Assembly (NCBI GenBank): GCA_963170165.1 | Contig: CAUJGQ010000068.1 | Span: forward strand, 1 to 32,876 | Reading direction: 5' to 3' | DNA: 32,876 bases | DNA from: Chloroflexota bacterium | GTDB taxonomy: Bacteria > Chloroflexota > Dehalococcoidia > CAUJGQ01 | In this document: positions 1 through 8,147 of the stretch, one piece after another | Numbering within the stretch: the first letter of the stretch is position 1 | How the letters are laid out: each line of letters starts with the position of its first letter | Notes under the pieces: model-generated | The model's database searches: none | Seen by the model: only the letters and a program-made list of their open reading frames with translations | Told to the model about the DNA's origin: nothing | Program-made: the position numbers and the translations under genes

Positions 1-1100
1 GCGGAGTTCTCGACCAGCCCTTCCCGCTCCAGGATCTCGACGTTCGCCAGCGCCACGGCACAAGAGACCGGGTGAGTGCCGAAGGTGATGCCGTGGGTGA
101 AGGTGTGCTTCTTATCCGTCGCGAACGCCTCGGCGACCTGAAGCGTGGTCATCGTGCAGGCGATCGGCGCATAGCCGGACGACAGGCCCTTGGCCGTCGT
201 CATGATGTCGGGAGTGATGCCGTAATGGTCGATGCCGAACCAGCGCCCTGTGCGGCCGAACCCGTTGATCACCTCGTCGGCGATCAGCAGGATGCCGTAC
301 TTGTCGCACAGTGCCCGCAGCGTCTGCCAGTACTCCTGCCAGGGGACGAAGGCGCCGTTGGCCGTCGAAATCGGCTCGGCGATGATTGCTGCGATGGAAT
401 CCGGCTTCTCGAACTCGATCAACTGTTCGTAGGCGCGGGCGCAAAACACATTGCAGTCTGGGTAGGTCTTCTCATACGGGCAGTGGTAGCAGTTGATTCC
501 GGGAATGTGGCGCGCGTTTGGCGATAGGGGCTCGTAGGGTACCCGGCTGGCATAGGTCGAGCCATTGACGGACAGCGCACCGAGCGTAACACCGTGATAG
601 GAGCCGCGGCGGGCGATGATCTTGGTGCGCTTTTTGTCACCGCGGGCGTGGTGATATGCCTGTGCCATCTTGATCGCCGTCTCCACCGCCTCCGAGCCGG
701 AGTTGACGAAGAAGAAGCGCTCGATGCCGTCGGGTGTGATCGTCGCCAGTTTGCTGGCCAGGTCAATCGCCGGTGGCGAGGCATAGGCGAACGTGTTGAC
801 ATACGCCAAGCGCGCCATCTGGTCGGCGGCGACCTCTGCCAGCTCGCGGCGTCCATGCCCGGAGTTCACCACCCACAGCCCGGACATGGCATCGATATAA
901 CGCTTGCCGTTGATGTCGGTCAGCCGGATGCCATCGCCCTCGGCGATGACAATCATGCCGCCAGGCTTGGAGAGATCCAGCCAGTTCTGGTTATGCACCC
1001 ATAGGTGATCAACCCCACGCTGCACGTAGTCCGCAGCGTCTTCGGGGTTCAGCGGCAGTGTCAGCCGCTGCCGTGCCCGCCCGGAAAGCGCTCCCGCCAT
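1..1100 (-). CDS. Class III (omega) aminotransferase, C-terminus cut by window edge
   Basis: PLP-dependent transaminase of fold type I, moving an amino group between an amine or omega-amino acid and a keto acid in the cytoplasm. The frame is open from an ATG at 1098-1100 to the window edge (366 codons; the family is usually about 450, so roughly the last 80-90 residues are missing). The start is preceded by GGGAGGT a few bases upstream. Visible family marks: NSGSEAVETAIK (phosphate-binding region), IADEVINGFGRTG with the Asp that contacts the pyridine nitrogen, and TTAKGLSSGYAP with the Schiff-base Lys at residue 304. An unusual four-cysteine stretch (C204-x2-C207-x8-C216-x3-C220) lies between the cofactor segments. 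It diverges from the FAD oxidase at 1416. The substrate cannot be assigned. The family call is firm. Confidence 0.93.
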   Translation of the reverse strand, partial: MAGALSGRARQRLTLPLNPEDAADYVQRGVDHLWVHNQNWLDLSKPGGMIVIAEGDGIRLTDINGKRYIDAMSGLWVVNSGHGRRELAEVAADQMARLAYVNTFAYASPPAIDLASKLATITPDGIERFFFVNSGSEAVETAIKMAQAYHHARGDKKRTKIIARRGSYHGVTLGALSVNGSTYASRVPYEPLSPNARHIPGINCYHCPYEKTYPDCNVFCARAYEQLIEFEKPDSIAAIIAEPISTANGAFVPWQEYWQTLRALCDKYGILLIADEVINGFGRTGRWFGIDHYGITPDIMTTAKGLSSGYAPIACTMTTLQVAEAFATDKKHTFTHGITFGTHPVSCAVALANVEILEREGLVENS

Positions 1101-1415
1101 GACTGACCTCCCTATTCCGGGACAGTTCGGGACTGCCCGCGGTCGGCGCCAGTATAGCCCAGCCCGGAGCAGTAAGCGCGCCACCGTGCGTTGCCGGTAT
1201 CGCACTTCGTGCCTGCCGTTGCGGCGCGTTGGGCGCGGAACCGGCCGCCGTCCGGGGTGCTGCCTGGTCCCTTCGTCCCGGTGTGCCCCGCCGGGCGGCC
1301 GGCTGTCAGGCACGGCCAACGAGCGGTCACGAACGGTCCCGGGGACGGCGCAGCATGACCGCGGACGCGGTTAATTGTTGATGGGACAACGAACACCAGG
1401 GAAGGGGAGCACATC
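1101..1415. promoter_or_regulatory. Divergent intergenic region (315 bp)
   Basis: Control region between the aminotransferase (leftward) and the FAD oxidase (rightward); no gene is visible. On the minus strand a -10-like TATACT lies at 1151-1156 in the context GGCTATACTGG, with no good -35. A perfect 7-bp inverted repeat GCGGTCA / TGACCGC (1323-1329 and 1356-1362) brackets a GTCCC/GGGAC core and is a candidate operator or hairpin upstream of the oxidase. A tandem CGGGAC repeat with 10-bp period sits at about 1118-1133 in the aminotransferase leader. The assignments are inferences from pattern only. Confidence 0.4.
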
Positions 1416-2822
1416 ATGGTGGCAGAGTTTGTTGGTCAGCGACCGGCGGGGATGGAGCAGGCGCTCAGCGAGCTGCGGGCGCGGCTACGTGGCTCACTCA
1501 CCACGCCGGGGGACGCCGGCTACGACGCCGCGCGCACGGTGTACTGGAGCACGTTTGACCGCCGGCCGGCGCTGGTCGTGCGCGCCGCCGACGAGATTGA
1601 CGTGATGGCGGCGGTGGACTACGCCCGCGAGACGGGCACGCCGCTGGCGGTGCGCAGCGGTGGCCATGGCTTCGCTGGTCACGGACTGGTCGATGGCGGC
1701 ATCGTCGTGGACCTGTCCGGCCTCAAGGCGCTGCGGATTGACCCGGTGCGGCGGACGGCGCGCGTGCAGCCCGGTGTCACCTGGCTCGAATATGCGGAGC
1801 AGGCGCAGGTACACGGGCTGGCCACCACCTCGGGCGACGTCGGCTCCGTCGGGGTCGGTGGGCTGACGGTCGGTGGCGGCGTGGGCTGGATGGTGCGCAA
1901 GTACGGCCTGACGATTGACCATCTGCTGTCGGTTGACATCGTCACTGCTGATGGTAACTTGCGGCGCGCCAGCGAGACCGAGCACCCCGATTTGTTTTGG
2001 GCGGTGCGCGGCGGCGGCGGCAACTTCGGCATCATCACGGCATTGGAGTTCCGGCTGGAGCCGGCCGGGCTGGTGCTGGGTGGTGGCATCTTCTACGAAG
2101 CCACCAACGCGCCGGAGATCATCCGCACCGCCGCCAACTATGCGGCGCAGGCGCCGGATGAGTTGACGGTGATGGTGATGGTGATGCGTGCTCCAGCGTT
2201 GCCGTTCATCCCGGCAGAACGCGTCGACGAGCTGGTGGTGCTGGTGGCGCTGTGCTATGCAGGGGACCTTGCCGAGGGTGAGCGGGTGGTGGCGCCGCTC
2301 CGCGACCTGGGCACCCCGGTGGCAGAGCTGATCGGCCCGATGCCGTACCCCGGCATGTTCGCCCTGACCGCGGATATCGCCAAGCCCGGTCATCGCCTGG
2401 CCGTGCGATCGATGTATCTCAACGACGTCGATAGCGAGGTGGCAGAGACGATCGCGGCGCACTGTGAGCAGATGCGGGCGCCGTTTGCGATGGCGCAATT
2501 GCGGGTGCTGGGCGGAGCGATGGCGCGGGTGCCCGCCGGATCCACCGCCTTTGGTCACCGCGACAAGCCGTTCATGCTGTCGGCGATCACCGAGTGGGAT
2601 GATCCCGCCGAGGATGAGCGGCAGCAGGCGTGGGCGCAGCAATTCTTCGACGCGCTCCGCGATCGGGCAGCCGGAGTGTACGTCAACTTCCTGCAGGACG
2701 AGGGCGAAGCGCGCGTTCGTGAGGCGTATCGCGCCGGTGTGTTCCAGCGGCTGGCGGCGGTCAAGGCGCAGTATGACCCGGCCAACCTCTTCCGCTCGAA
2801 CCAGAACATCAAGCCCGCTTGA
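1416..2822 (+). CDS. FAD-binding oxidase, berberine-bridge (BBE/6-HDNO-like) family
   Basis: Flavoprotein oxidase of the PCMH/VAO fold, 468 aa, that would oxidise an alcohol, amine or sugar-like substrate with O2. The N-terminal FAD-binding domain covers about residues 45-215: AVRSGGHGFAGHG (79-91) carries His84, the usual 8-alpha-histidyl FAD link, followed by VGVGGLTVGGGVGW (145-158) and WAVRGGGGNFGI. The C-terminal BBE segment YDPANLFRSNQNI (453-465) is typical. In bicovalent members a Cys stands three residues before the VGVGG motif; here it is Val142, so FAD is probably attached only through His, as in 6-hydroxynicotine oxidase. ATG is preceded by a GGGGAG ribosome site. No signal peptide is seen. 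It converges on the CoA-transferase at 2889. Confidence 0.92.
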   Translation: MVAEFVGQRPAGMEQALSELRARLRGSLTTPGDAGYDAARTVYWSTFDRRPALVVRAADEIDVMAAVDYARETGTPLAVRSGGHGFAGHGLVDGGIVVDLSGLKALRIDPVRRTARVQPGVTWLEYAEQAQVHGLATTSGDVGSVGVGGLTVGGGVGWMVRKYGLTIDHLLSVDIVTADGNLRRASETEHPDLFWAVRGGGGNFGIITALEFRLEPAGLVLGGGIFYEATNAPEIIRTAANYAAQAPDELTVMVMVMRAPALPFIPAERVDELVVLVALCYAGDLAEGERVVAPLRDLGTPVAELIGPMPYPGMFALTADIAKPGHRLAVRSMYLNDVDSEVAETIAAHCEQMRAPFAMAQLRVLGGAMARVPAGSTAFGHRDKPFMLSAITEWDDPAEDERQQAWAQQFFDALRDRAAGVYVNFLQDEGEARVREAYRAGVFQRLAAVKAQYDPANLFRSNQNIKPA

Positions 2823-2888
2823 GGGGCGCCCGCGTTCACGTCCCGGGCCGGCGACCGTCGGTGCCGGTCTGGGGCGTGGCTCCAGCGC

Positions 2889-4115
2889 TCAGCCGATAGC
2901 GCCGGACTCCTTCAGCGCCGCAATCTCTTCCCAGCTGTAGCCTTCCTCCAGGAGCAGCATCTCGGTATGCTGGCCCAGTTCCGGCGCCGGGCCCGCCGGT
3001 GCGGCACCGGTCTCGGAGAAGCCGGCCGGCGGCGCCACCATCCGCAGCGTCCCACCCACACCGTCTGGCACCTCAACCCAGGCACCGGCCGCGGCCGCCT
3101 GCGGGTCCGCCGTTACTTCTTCCACGGTCTGCACCTTTGCCCACACGATGCCCTCGGCGTCAAAGGCCTGGCCCCAAACATCCCGTGGATGGCCGGCAAT
3201 GATGCGGTCCAGTTCGGCGATGAGCGGGGCGGCATATTCGCGGCGGCGGCGCAGATCGACAAAGCGTGGATCACCGCGCAGCCGTATTCCCTGCTCGGCG
3301 CCCGCCACCCGCTCAATGGCACGCAGAAATCCCGGCCAGTAGCGGTCGGCTTGGAGATTGACCAAGTAGAACCAGCGGCCGTCTCCGGCGCGATAGGGGT
3401 TCGTCAGCGGGTTGTTGACGGCGCGCCGGCCGGACTGCGGTACTACCTGGCCGGTGCGGAGCTGCATCGAGAAGTCCCAGGCCATCGTGTAAATGCCGGT
3501 GCGGTACAGCGACGCATCAACGATCTGGCCGCGGCCGGTGCGCGTCCGTGCCAGCAGCGCCGCACACACACCAGCGGCCGCGGCCACCGCGGTGCTGTGG
3601 TCGCCGACGCCACCGCGCGGGTTCGGCGGATCGCAGGTGGATCCCTCCTCCTGGAGCGAGGCCATGATGCCGGACCGCGACCAGTAGGCCGCAGCATCAA
3701 ACGACGGCCGGTCGCGGTCCTCCCCTGCCGGGCCGTAGCCCGTCACCCGGCAGTACACCAGCCCCGGATTCGCGTCGCGCAGGTCAGCATCGGTCAGGCG
3801 CAGCCGTTCGACGGCGCGGGGGATCAGGTTGGTGACAAACACGTCAGCGCGGTCGATCAACCGCCGGGCGGCGCGGTAACCATCCGGATGCGCGAGGTCG
3901 ATGGCGACGCTGCGCTTGCCCCGGTTGTCAAACTCGAACGGCGGGTTGATGCCGGGGATGCGTGCCGGGTTGGACATGCCGCGCAGCGGGTCACCCGCCG
4001 GCGGCTCAATCTTGATGACGCTCGCCCCCCAGTCGGCGAGGATGGCGGCGGCGGCCGGCCCGGCGACCCACACGCCGGCCTCCACCACCCGCAGCCCCTC
4101 CAGCGGTCCCGGCAT
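2889..4115 (-). CDS. Family III CoA-transferase (CaiB/BaiF)
   Basis: Transfers CoA between acyl-CoA and a free carboxylic acid; 408 aa, normal for the family. The N-terminal GLRVVEAGVWVAGP and the LADWGASVIKIEPPAGDPLR segment form the CoA-binding Rossmann part. The likely catalytic Asp is D172 in GVGDHSTA, matching the active-site Asp of formyl-CoA transferase. TRTGRGQIVDASLY follows, as expected. The ATG lies 2 bp after the stop of the LysR gene, so the two are almost certainly cotranscribed and the regulator may control this enzyme. A second member of the family is at 8148. The substrate is unknown: CaiB/BaiF proteins act on oxalate, carnitine, succinate, mesaconate, aromatic acids and others. 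Confidence 0.93.
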   Translation of the reverse strand: MPGPLEGLRVVEAGVWVAGPAAAAILADWGASVIKIEPPAGDPLRGMSNPARIPGINPPFEFDNRGKRSVAIDLAHPDGYRAARRLIDRADVFVTNLIPRAVERLRLTDADLRDANPGLVYCRVTGYGPAGEDRDRPSFDAAAYWSRSGIMASLQEEGSTCDPPNPRGGVGDHSTAVAAAAGVCAALLARTRTGRGQIVDASLYRTGIYTMAWDFSMQLRTGQVVPQSGRRAVNNPLTNPYRAGDGRWFYLVNLQADRYWPGFLRAIERVAGAEQGIRLRGDPRFVDLRRRREYAAPLIAELDRIIAGHPRDVWGQAFDAEGIVWAKVQTVEEVTADPQAAAAGAWVEVPDGVGGTLRMVAPPAGFSETGAAPAGPAPELGQHTEMLLLEEGYSWEEIAALKESGAIG

Positions 4116-4117
4116 CG

Positions 4118-5077
4118 CTACTCTCTCCGCGGACGCTCGGCCGGCTTCCGGCGCTCGCCGGTGCTCGTAATGCGGCGAGGCCGGCCGCGCTGTGGCAGCA
4201 CGGTTCGCAGTACGTCCAGTAATGCCCGGGCAGAAGCCGCCGGTGGCGCCCCTTCTCGGTGAATGGCGGCAATCGCGCGCGAGGGCAGTGGCGGACCGTC
4301 AACCTCGATCACGGCCAGGCGGTTGGCAGCGATGTCATCAAACAATGACAGTTCCGGCGCCAGCGCGATACCGATCCCCGCCGCCGCCATGCGCTTGAGC
4401 GTCTCGGTGCTTTCAGCGCGCACCACCACACGCGGCGTCACCGCGCAGCCGGCAAAGTACGCTGCGGTCAGTTCCCACGAGGAGGCGCTAGCCGTACGTG
4501 CTAGTAGTCCGGCACGACCCAGCTCCTCCGGTGTCACCTTGCCACCGGCCGCCAGCGGGTGATCGATGGCCGCAACCGCGATCAGCGGCTCCTGGTACAG
4601 GGGGATCGTGACGATGTCACGCAACGCCAACGGCCGGTTGACGAGGGCGATATCGACCTGATCGTCGATGACCATCGCCGCCACTGCGGCGGCGGCGCCG
4701 GTGTGAATCTCCAGCTCAACCCCGGCATGAGCGCGCATGAACCGGCTAAGCGCCATGGGCAGGATGTAGGTCGCGATATCGGTCGTGGCGGCGGTGGCCA
4801 GCCGTCCGGCCTCCACGGCTTCCATCGCCTTCAACTCGGTGGCCGCGTTGCGAAGCGTGCGCAGCGCCGCCTCGGCTTTTGGCAGGAAGCGCGCCCCCGC
4901 CGCGGTCAGCCGTACCCCCCTGCCCGCCCGCACCAGCAGTTGTTGCCCAAGGTCCAGCTCCAGGGCGCGGACCCGCTGGGTGAGCGATGGTTGCGTGAGA
5001 TACAGCGTCCGAGCTGCGCGGGAAATGGAGCCGCTGCGCGCCGCCTCGACGAACGCCTCTAGTTGCCGCAACTCCAT
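4118..5077 (-). CDS. LysR-family transcriptional regulator
   Basis: DNA-binding regulator of the LysR type, 319 aa from the chosen start. Residues 1-60 hold the winged helix-turn-helix: MELRQLEAFVEAARSGSIS, AARTLYLTQPSLTQRV and RALELDLGQQLLVR. From about residue 88 onward is the periplasmic-binding-protein-like effector domain (GRLATAATTDIATYILP onward). An upstream in-frame GTG at 5107 exists, but it has no ribosome site and overlaps the expected start point of a TATACT -10 at 5113-5118, whereas the ATG at 5077 has GAGAG upstream and begins with the canonical family N-terminus. A basic tail (RGRPRR to RPRRE) ends the protein. It is 2 bp upstream of the CoA-transferase. The effector is unknown. 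Confidence 0.93.
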   Translation of the reverse strand: MELRQLEAFVEAARSGSISRAARTLYLTQPSLTQRVRALELDLGQQLLVRAGRGVRLTAAGARFLPKAEAALRTLRNAATELKAMEAVEAGRLATAATTDIATYILPMALSRFMRAHAGVELEIHTGAAAAVAAMVIDDQVDIALVNRPLALRDIVTIPLYQEPLIAVAAIDHPLAAGGKVTPEELGRAGLLARTASASSWELTAAYFAGCAVTPRVVVRAESTETLKRMAAAGIGIALAPELSLFDDIAANRLAVIEVDGPPLPSRAIAAIHREGAPPAASARALLDVLRTVLPQRGRPRRITSTGERRKPAERPRRE

Positions 5078-5112
5078 TGGCTGGGCTCTCGGAAGTGCAG
5101 GGTGCACGGGGC

Positions 5113-5118
5113 AGTATA
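5113..5118 (-). promoter_or_regulatory. -10 element of a likely lysR promoter
   Basis: TATACT on the minus strand in the context GGTTATACTGCC, 36 bp upstream of the chosen lysR start. No convincing -35 hexamer lies 16-18 bp further up. The same context (GGYTATACTGSC) occurs in front of the aminotransferase at 1151-1156, which strengthens it. It would let lysR and the CoA-transferase be expressed apart from rarA. Confidence 0.45.
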
Positions 5119-5131
5119 ACCGGTCATCCGG

Positions 5132-6598
5132 CTATCGTGCGCGGCCATCTTCGCGCTTGGCATCCGGGTTGCGACGGGAAGCGGCAGTGTCAGGCGGCGG
5201 GCTCCCGCTTTGGTCCTCGGTCGCCCGCCGCTGCTCCAGCCAGCGCCGCACCCGCACCTCATCCCCATAGCGTCCAGGCTGGTAATACCGGCGTCCGGCC
5301 AGTGGCGCCGGCAGGTTCTGCCCCTGGCGGACCGGCGGCGGGACGCGCGACTCCTCAACGGTGCGCGGAACGTAGTCGGCTATATAGTCGTGGGCATAGC
5401 GATAGTCGCGCCCATAGCCGAGCGCCTTCATCAGCCCGGTGACGGCGTTGCGCAGGTGCAGCGGCACCGGCTCCTGCATCGTACGTTCGACATCGGCGCG
5501 AGCGGCGCTGTAGGCCGTGCCGGCCGAGTTGCTCTTGGGCGCGCTGGCCAGGAAGAGTGTGGCATGGGCGAGCGGATACATTGCCTCGGGCAGCCCCAGC
5601 AAATGAACGGCCTGCTGGGCAGCAACGGCCACCGTCAACCCGCGCGGGTCGGCCATGCCGATGTCCTCGGAGGCGGCAATCACGAGCCGGCGCGCGACAA
5701 ATAGCGGATCTTCGCCCGCCGCCAGCATGCGCGCCAGCCAGTACACTGCCGCATCGGGGTCGGAGTCGCGGATTGACTTGATGAACGCAGAGATCGTGTC
5801 GTAGTGGGACTCCCCTGCCTTGTCATAGCGTGGGGCGCGGTGCTGAACTGCCTCGCGCACGGCCTCCACCGCAATGGCCGTGCCGCGGGCAGTCTGGGCG
5901 GCGGCGATCTCCAGCGTGTTGAGCGCGGCACGAGCATCACCACCGGCGGCGGCTGCCAGCAGCTCGACCGCCTCGTCAGTGATACTCAACTCCAGGTCTG
6001 CCAGACCGCGCTCACGGTCCGCCAGCGCACGGCGGGTAAGCGTCGCGATCTCCTCCTCTGTCAGCGCACGCAGCACGATCACCCGGCAGCGCGAGAGCAG
6101 GGGCGCGTTCACCTCAAACGACGGGTTCTCGGTGGTAGCGCCGATCAGGGCAAATGTGCCGTCCTCTACGTGTGGCAGGATCACGTCTTGCTGAGCCTTG
6201 TTGAACCGGTGGATCTCGTCGATGAACACAATCGTGCGGCGGCCCGTGTCGCGGCGGCGCAGGCGCGCCTCCTGGACCACCCGCCGCAGGTCTGCCACTC
6301 CGGCACTGACGGCTGATAGCGCCTCTACATGCGCGTTGGCGCCGGCTGCCACCAGATGCGCAAGGGTGGTCTTACCTGAGCCGGGCGGGCCCCAGAGGAT
6401 CAGCGAAGGGATGGCGTCGCGCTCCATCACCCGGCGCAGCATCCGGCCCGCGCCGACGACGTGCTCCTGGCCGAGGAATTCATCGAGGGTGCGCGGGCGC
6501 ATGCGGGCCGCCAGCGGTGCATGGCGCAGCGCTTGCTCTCGCTCCTGAGCGGCAAACAGGCCACCGTCCGGTTCGGGCAGGCGCCTCGCTCCCGGCAT
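5132..6598 (-). CDS. rarA: Replication-associated recombination protein A (RarA/MgsA AAA+ ATPase)
   Basis: Clamp-loader-like AAA+ ATPase acting at stalled replication forks; 488 aa against about 440-450 in most bacteria. Walker A is GPPGSGKTT (residues 70-78) and Walker B is IVFIDEIHRF (from 123). Sensor 1 is in IGATTENPSFEVN and the arginine finger in LLSRCRV. The C-terminal part (HYDTISAFIKSIRDSDPDAA, LVIAASEDIGMADP, PKSNSAGTAY) is the MgsA tetramerisation domain. The extra length is a charged, probably disordered tail after about residue 450. ATG is preceded by GGAG at 6 bp spacing. It lies 15 bp downstream of the hydrolase-GNAT gene in the same direction; such housekeeping/catabolic mixing suggests readthrough rather than shared function. 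Confidence 0.96.
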   Translation of the reverse strand: MPGARRLPEPDGGLFAAQEREQALRHAPLAARMRPRTLDEFLGQEHVVGAGRMLRRVMERDAIPSLILWGPPGSGKTTLAHLVAAGANAHVEALSAVSAGVADLRRVVQEARLRRRDTGRRTIVFIDEIHRFNKAQQDVILPHVEDGTFALIGATTENPSFEVNAPLLSRCRVIVLRALTEEEIATLTRRALADRERGLADLELSITDEAVELLAAAAGGDARAALNTLEIAAAQTARGTAIAVEAVREAVQHRAPRYDKAGESHYDTISAFIKSIRDSDPDAAVYWLARMLAAGEDPLFVARRLVIAASEDIGMADPRGLTVAVAAQQAVHLLGLPEAMYPLAHATLFLASAPKSNSAGTAYSAARADVERTMQEPVPLHLRNAVTGLMKALGYGRDYRYAHDYIADYVPRTVEESRVPPPVRQGQNLPAPLAGRRYYQPGRYGDEVRVRRWLEQRRATEDQSGSPPPDTAASRRNPDAKREDGRAR

Positions 6599-6613
6599 CT
6601 CGCGCTCCTGGCG

Positions 6614-8032
6614 CTAGGTTATCCTGTCACCCTCCATCCGAGGCTCCACCGGCCGGGTGAAGAACAGTGTGACCGGTGTGTCCGTCTCCGCCGCGACGGG
6701 CGTGCCACCGGCATGCATCTGGTCGTCGAAACCGGAGAAACGAAAGCCGCAGGCGAGCAGAAAGCGCACGGCGCCGAGGTTGTCGTTGGTGACCTCCGTA
6801 CGCAGCAGCTGCCGGCCGGCCGTCTGCGCCTCGATTGCCGCCGACTCGATGAGCAGCCGGCCGAGGCCGTGGCGCCTGGCCTCAACATCCACGCGCAGGT
6901 CGGCGATCCAGCAGGCGCCGGCGTGCTCCCAGTCCTGTAGGGTGATGGAGCCGGCAACGTCACCGTCTACCGTGGCGACGAGCACCAGATCTCCATCTTG
7001 GAGCCGCTCCTGCCACCACACCGGAAGACGCTGGTATCCGGCGCCGCCGGTTCGCTCCGCTGCGGTCGCGCGCTCGGCGAAGTCGAACGTCAGCTCCGGC
7101 GCGGCCCCCCGGCGTTCAAGCCGCAGCGACATGCCCGCATCATAGGCGGCGTTCAGCTCCGCCATCGCCCCTATGTCCATGCTCGTTGCCTGGCGCACGG
7201 TGATGTCGGCGGGGGCCGGGGCGGTGGCGGCTTGGGGGTCCATCAGGAATGCCAGCAATCGCCGGTTGGTCTCCTCCGGCCGCTCCAGCGGGAGCATGTG
7301 GCCGGCGTCAGGAACGATCTCCAGCCGGGCATGGGGTGCGTTCGCGGCCACGACCTGCGCCGCAAGCAGGAAGTCATCGAGATCCTCCGCGCCGACCATC
7401 ACCAGCACGGGCGGGCGCAACGTATGGAGCCGGTCTACAACCTCAGGGCCCGCGGGCTCGGGCTGGTCCGTCTGATAGTCGCGGGCCGGGTAGGCGAGCA
7501 CCAGCTCCTGGACCACATCAAACATCGCCGGGTGGCGGCGCAACCCGGCAAACATCGGGTGTGTGAGCCACAGCCGCTGGGCAGCACTGCGCCAGCCTTC
7601 AGCGCGCACCGCGCGGACCAGCGCCTCAATCGTCGTGGCAAAGGCGTCGGAGTAGACGAAGCCCGGGACGGCCGCATCCATGAGAGCCAGCGACAGCACC
7701 CGGCCGGGGTTATCCAGCGCAAACTGCAACGCAATGCCGCCGCCCATGGAGAAACCGGCCACATGCGCCCGGGCAACGTCCAGGTGATCGAGCAGCGCAC
7801 GTAGATCGGCGCTGTACTCCGGCCAGGTGTAACCTGCTGCCGGGGCGGAGGACCGGCCATGGCCACGGACGTCGTACCGGATGACGCGGTATCCAGCCTC
7901 GCGCAGTGCCAGGTACTGGCGGGGCCACATGCGCAGGTCGACGCTGTGACCGTGGATCAGCACCACCGGCGTGCCCGTACCGCCGGAGTCCTCGTAGGCC
8001 ACGGAGATGCCGTTGACGGCCGCCACGGGCAT
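6614..8032 (-). CDS. Fusion protein: alpha/beta hydrolase + GNAT acetyltransferase
   Basis: Single 473-aa frame joining two enzymes. Residues 1-265 are an alpha/beta hydrolase: oxyanion-hole LIHGHS, nucleophile Ser95 in GFSMGG, acid probably Asp217 in GAEDLDD, and His245 in DAGHMLP. A short Ala/Pro linker (266-277) leads to a GNAT N-acetyltransferase (about 277-465), with the acetyl-CoA pyrophosphate loop RRHGLGRLL (386-394) and the strand LRTEVTNDNLGAVRFLLACG. The ATG at 8032 starts the classic hydrolase N-terminus; reading further upstream would only run antisense into the divergent CoA-transferase. The ribosome site is weak. rarA follows 15 bp later. The substrates of both halves are unknown; the order is consistent with an ester or amide product being handled by the acetyltransferase, but that is speculation. 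Confidence 0.88.
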   Translation of the reverse strand: MPVAAVNGISVAYEDSGGTGTPVVLIHGHSVDLRMWPRQYLALREAGYRVIRYDVRGHGRSSAPAAGYTWPEYSADLRALLDHLDVARAHVAGFSMGGGIALQFALDNPGRVLSLALMDAAVPGFVYSDAFATTIEALVRAVRAEGWRSAAQRLWLTHPMFAGLRRHPAMFDVVQELVLAYPARDYQTDQPEPAGPEVVDRLHTLRPPVLVMVGAEDLDDFLLAAQVVAANAPHARLEIVPDAGHMLPLERPEETNRRLLAFLMDPQAATAPAPADITVRQATSMDIGAMAELNAAYDAGMSLRLERRGAAPELTFDFAERATAAERTGGAGYQRLPVWWQERLQDGDLVLVATVDGDVAGSITLQDWEHAGACWIADLRVDVEARRHGLGRLLIESAAIEAQTAGRQLLRTEVTNDNLGAVRFLLACGFRFSGFDDQMHAGGTPVAAETDTPVTLFFTRPVEPRMEGDRIT

Positions 8033-8056
8033 TCGCGTCAGATCCCGCGTGTAGCC

Positions 8057-8062
8057 TATGCT
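8057..8062 (+). promoter_or_regulatory. Possible -10 for the CoA-transferase/hydratase/FAH operon
   Basis: TATGCT in the context GCCTATGCTGG inside the 115-bp divergent spacer (8033-8147), about 80 bp ahead of the operon. No clear -35 is visible. It resembles other -10-like sites in the window (TATRCTGG). Weak evidence. Confidence 0.3.
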
Positions 8063-8147
8063 GGCTAGGCCGCGTGAGGCGAGTGTATCCAAGGCCCGGA
8101 CGGTCCGGCTACGCCGCTGCGGCGCTTGATTGGTGGGAAGGTGCCTG

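Noticed and set aside
1494-2642. Long antisense open frame (382 codons) opposite the FAD oxidase
   Set aside because: A GC-rich shadow: its product is His/Arg-rich low complexity with no domain, and the plus-strand frame is a clear enzyme.
2823-2888. Possible terminator between the FAD oxidase and the CoA-transferase
   Set aside because: Only a 5-bp CCGGC/GCCGG repeat is seen, too weak to call.
2967-4262. Long plus-strand open frame (431 codons) opposite the CoA-transferase
   Set aside because: It runs antisense across two real genes and has Arg/Gly/Ala-rich nonsense sequence.
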